7,684 nt of DNA. Source: JBBDWJ01 sp040902925. GTDB taxonomy: Bacteria; Acidobacteriota; Terriglobia; Bryobacterales; UBA6623. The stretch lies in assembly GCA_040902925.1 (NCBI GenBank), contig JBBDWJ010000065.1, forward strand, positions 1 through 7,684. Reading direction: 5' to 3'. Below the pieces are notes generated by a model, which worked only from the letters and a program-made list of their open reading frames with translations, searched no databases and was not told where the DNA came from. The position numbers were made by a program, and so were the translations under genes. Shown in pieces: positions 5,505 to 7,684 of this stretch. The number at the start of each line of letters is the position of its first letter. Position 1 is the first letter of the stretch.

Positions 5505-5995
5505 ACGTTTTCAATCGCAGCCGGCCGGGGGATTACCGCTGGCGTCTGTTGCTGTTGAATCGCCTAGCTGGGTTATTTGCGCGGCCAAGCCGCCAGGGCC
5601 GCGCACAGGGCAGAATCACGCTCCGGAGCCCGAGATTGGCCGAAAGGCATCCCGTGATCCCACGGAAACGCGAACCGTTCCACCATGCGAGCGCTCGCAA
5701 AACTCTTGAAGTCCCGCGCAGCGCTGCAAGGCCGGGGCTCAAATCGATTATAGCCCGACATTTTCCGAGGGCACCCAGGTTCACAACGTAGAAACGGACG
5801 CATGGTGGTACTAGCTCAGCCTCAATCTGCAACAAGCCACATGAGAGTCGCGGCTGGATTGAGTTATCCCGAAAAGTCTCAGGTAAACACCTAATACCTC
5901 AAGCGATCGGGCACCCGTGATACTGGAATCGGGCCACTGGGGCGATCTCCATTTTTCGCCGGAACGGCCTGCCACTGAACAGAACTAATCCGCCT
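5505..5995. other. Divergent spacer, asnB and methyltransferase
   Basis: These 491 bp separate the divergent asnB and methyltransferase starts and must hold both promoters, though no good -35/-10 pair was found for either. Short open frames here (minus 5835-5533, plus 5549-5791) overlap one another, are Arg-rich and show no motif, so I do not call them. Visible structures are GCGGCC (5581-5586) with GGCCGC (5597-5602), and AGGT-AAAC-ACCT (5881-5892), which also forms AGGTA...TACCT (5881-5885, 5895-5899). The latter lies about 100 bp before the methyltransferase ATG and could be an operator. The segment from about 5810 to 5935 is less GC-rich than the rest, as expected for a promoter region. 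Confidence 0.5.
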
Positions 5996-6667
5996 ATGCC
6001 GGCGACGTGTACGGATCGACAACAAGAGGTTCGGTTGCGGGCCTATCACGACGTGCGGTTCCGCTTCGACCCCCGCAGGGCCGTTGTCTGGCGGGAGCTA
6101 TGCCGCTATCTGCAGAAATTCGTCGCCGAAGATGAGCCGCTGCTCGACCTCGGCGCCGGATACGGCGAGTTTTCCCGTTTCACCCGCGCCGGGCGCAAGT
6201 TCGGGCTTGACGTCAACCCGGACCTGATCCAACATTGGCCGGCCGAGCTGCTGCCGGTCATCCAATCGGCGCTCGATCCGCTGCCGATCGATTCCGGCAC
6301 GTTGGGAACGGTTTTCGCCTCGAATTTCTTCGAGCATTTCACGATCGAGGACGGCGCGCGGATTCTTTCGGAAGTGCATCGCGTTCTCGCGCCGCGCGGC
6401 CGCCTGATCTGCGTGCAGCCGAATTTTCGCCTCGAGCCCCGCCGCTACTTCGACGACTACACGCACAAACAGATTTACACCGACGCCAGCTTTTGCGATT
6501 TCGTCGAAGCAAACGGTTTTCGCGTCACGCACCGCGAGCCGCGATTTACGCCGTTCACGATGAAGTCGGGGCGAATTCCAACGGCGGGCTGGCTGGTGCG
6601 GCTCTATCTCTCGCTGCCGTTCCGGCCGATGGCGGGGCAATTTCTTGCCGTTGCGGAGAAAGCCTGA
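5996..6667 (+). CDS. Class I SAM-dependent methyltransferase
   Basis: The 223-residue protein has the Rossmann methyltransferase pattern. Motif I is LLDLGAGYGEF (49-59), the SAM-binding glycine loop. Asp72 in GLDVN lies at the end of strand 2, where SAM-ribose hydroxyls are usually bound. SNFFEHF (109-115) is the motif IV region of the UbiE/Methyltransf_11 type, and the helix ILSEVHRVLAPRGRLICVQPN (123-143) leads to strand 5. YTDASFCDFVEANGFRV (161-177) is the usual region before the last strands. The acceptor is unknown; the YFDDYTHKQIYTD stretch resembles methyltransferases in glycan and lipid clusters. The start is the ATG at 5996, with no strong ribosome-binding site. Its stop is 7 bp before the best start of the GT2 gene, so the two are almost surely co-transcribed and may be translationally coupled. 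The pair may modify and transfer a sugar or lipid carrier for the cell surface. Confidence 0.88.
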   Translation: MPATCTDRQQEVRLRAYHDVRFRFDPRRAVVWRELCRYLQKFVAEDEPLLDLGAGYGEFSRFTRAGRKFGLDVNPDLIQHWPAELLPVIQSALDPLPIDSGTLGTVFASNFFEHFTIEDGARILSEVHRVLAPRGRLICVQPNFRLEPRRYFDDYTHKQIYTDASFCDFVEANGFRVTHREPRFTPFTMKSGRIPTAGWLVRLYLSLPFRPMAGQFLAVAEKA

Positions 6668-6674
6668 AACCGGC

Positions 6675-7508
6675 ATGTGGCGCGGACAAAAAGTAGCGGT
6701 CATCTTCCCGACCTACAACGAGAAGGATTCGATCCGCCAGGCCGTGCTCGACGTCATCGAGGTCGGCATCGCCGACGATGTGATCGTCGTCAACAATAAC
6801 GCCGCGCCAGGCACGTCGGAAGAGGTTGCCGGCACCGGCGCCCGCGAGGTCTTCGAATCCAAGCAGGGCTACGGTAGCGCGCTGCTTTGCGGCATGGCCA
6901 GCACCAGCGCCGACCTCATTGTGCTGTGCGAGCCCGACGGCACGTTCAGCGCGCACGACATCCAAAAACTGCTTGCCTACTCCGACGACAAGCCTGTTGT
7001 ATTCGGCACGCGCACGAGCCCGGAGTTTATCTGGGCGGGCGCCAACATGGGGGCGTTCCTGCGATGGGGCAACTGGGCGGTCGCCAAGATGACCGAAGCA
7101 CTGTTCAACACGTCGATCCTGACCGACATGGGTTGCACTTATCGGTTGCTGCGGCGTTCCGCGCTCGACCTGATCCGGCCGCACCTTACCATCGGCGGCT
7201 CACACTTCGGGCCGCAGATCCTGCTGGAGGTCATCCAGCATCGCATCCCATTCGTTGAGATCCCGGTGAACTATTGCGAACGCATCGGCGAATCGTCGGT
7301 GACCGGCGATTTCTGGAAGGCCTGGAAGCTCGGCTGGCGCATGATCTTTCTCGTGCTGGAGTATCGCTTCGGGCTGCACCAGCGCGACCGTCAAACATGG
7401 CAGGACCAGCCGATGGCCCCTGCACTGGGTAAACTCGCCCAGCAGCTCCGCCTCGGGCGAACGGCAATGACGCCGGCGCGCGAAGAATCCGCCGTGGGGA
7501 AGCGCTAG
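6675..7508 (+). CDS. Family 2 glycosyltransferase (GT-A fold, DPM1-like)
   Basis: GT2 enzymes move a sugar from a nucleotide donor to a lipid or glycan acceptor. Numbering from the ATG at 6675, the 277-residue product begins VAVIFPTYNEKDSI (7-20), the classic GT2 strand. ADDVIVVNNNAAPGTSE (33-49) follows, then KQGYGSALLCGM (63-74), the metal/nucleotide motif region LCEPDGTF (84-91), where EPD takes the DxD position, and VFGTR (109-113). TDMGCTYRLLRRSAL (150-164) and VEIPVNYCERIGESSVTG (194-211) are typical of polyprenol-phosphate-sugar synthase-like GT2 proteins. No transmembrane helix is evident, so it is cytoplasmic or peripheral. An in-frame TTG at 6645 would overlap the methyltransferase, but the ATG, 7 bp after its stop, is preferred; GGAG at 6655-6658 is rather far from it. 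The C-terminus (about 235-277) is charged and unrelated to the core. Donor and acceptor cannot be read from the sequence. Confidence 0.88.
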   Translation: MWRGQKVAVIFPTYNEKDSIRQAVLDVIEVGIADDVIVVNNNAAPGTSEEVAGTGAREVFESKQGYGSALLCGMASTSADLIVLCEPDGTFSAHDIQKLLAYSDDKPVVFGTRTSPEFIWAGANMGAFLRWGNWAVAKMTEALFNTSILTDMGCTYRLLRRSALDLIRPHLTIGGSHFGPQILLEVIQHRIPFVEIPVNYCERIGESSVTGDFWKAWKLGWRMIFLVLEYRFGLHQRDRQTWQDQPMAPALGKLAQQLRLGRTAMTPAREESAVGKR

Positions 7509-7684
7509 AACGCCGCGAGGGAAGAAACCGCGACTCGCCGCCGCCGTTTGGACCTGCCTTCGACCAGGGCCTGCCCTTCCGCTACAGTTCCGCCGCACAG
7601 CACCGCCGCCGACGCGCGGCGTGTCTCGCGATACCTGCATCTCGATCCTTCGCTCGCCTGTTCCCGCGCGGGCCCATCGGCCCG

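Noticed and set aside
5533..5835. 100-codon minus-strand frame in the asnB-methyltransferase spacer
   Set aside because: Arg-rich with no motif, competing frames on both strands and no ribosome-binding site; treated as intergenic.
6098..7184. Two minus-strand frames of about 200 codons opposite the methyltransferase and glycosyltransferase
   Set aside because: Antisense shadows of well-supported GT2 and methyltransferase genes; no motif seen.
7509..7684. Tail after the glycosyltransferase, open in all three plus frames, with a CGCCGC/GCGGCG hairpin at 7604-7621
   Set aside because: No convincing start codon or motif was found, and the hairpin lacks a T-tract. A downstream gene may begin here, but it cannot be supported from 176 bases.

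Overview
This GC-rich window reads as a bacterial chromosome segment. The gene style fits an Acidobacteriota-like soil or metagenome organism: a stand-alone ThiI without a rhodanese domain, small secreted proteins, a surface-glycan gene cluster, and GC-rich hairpins with short repeats between genes. This placement is an impression from the sequence and has not been confirmed by any search.

Left part (1-2664). The first 524 bases hold no convincing protein gene. They contain a nested set of complementary segments (about 47-215) followed by an intrinsic-terminator-like hairpin with a T-tract (217-249), so a small structured RNA is plausible. An unusual family of 8-bp repeats, GTTGATCS, follows. 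It occurs as short arrays at 267-282, 374-405 and, inverted, 491-521, and the last array begins at the stop codon of the adjacent gene. On the minus strand, thiI (tRNA 4-thiouridine synthetase, 2664 to 1411) is followed, probably in one operon, by an unrecognised secreted protein (1463 to 525). That protein consists of two diverged copies of a beta-sandwich-like domain.

Middle (2665-3554). The region between divergent thiI and a small plus-strand secreted ORF (2991-3428) is rich in structure: a TATAAT box almost on top of the thiI start, three GGGAAGAT repeats about 21 bp apart, an 11-bp palindrome, and a perfect 12-bp inverted repeat just upstream of the small ORF. Third-position GC suggests that the small ORF changes frame near its end, so it may be frameshifted or decaying.

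Right part (3555-7684). A complete glutamine-hydrolysing asparagine synthetase (asnB type, minus strand) is divergent, across a 491-bp spacer, from a two-gene plus-strand operon. That operon encodes a class I SAM-dependent methyltransferase and a family 2 glycosyltransferase, and it probably continues past the window. AsnB-like amidotransferases, methyltransferases and GT2 enzymes often sit together in exopolysaccharide or O-antigen loci, so this half is probably the edge of a surface-polysaccharide cluster. No mobile element, CRISPR array, tRNA or rRNA was recognised.
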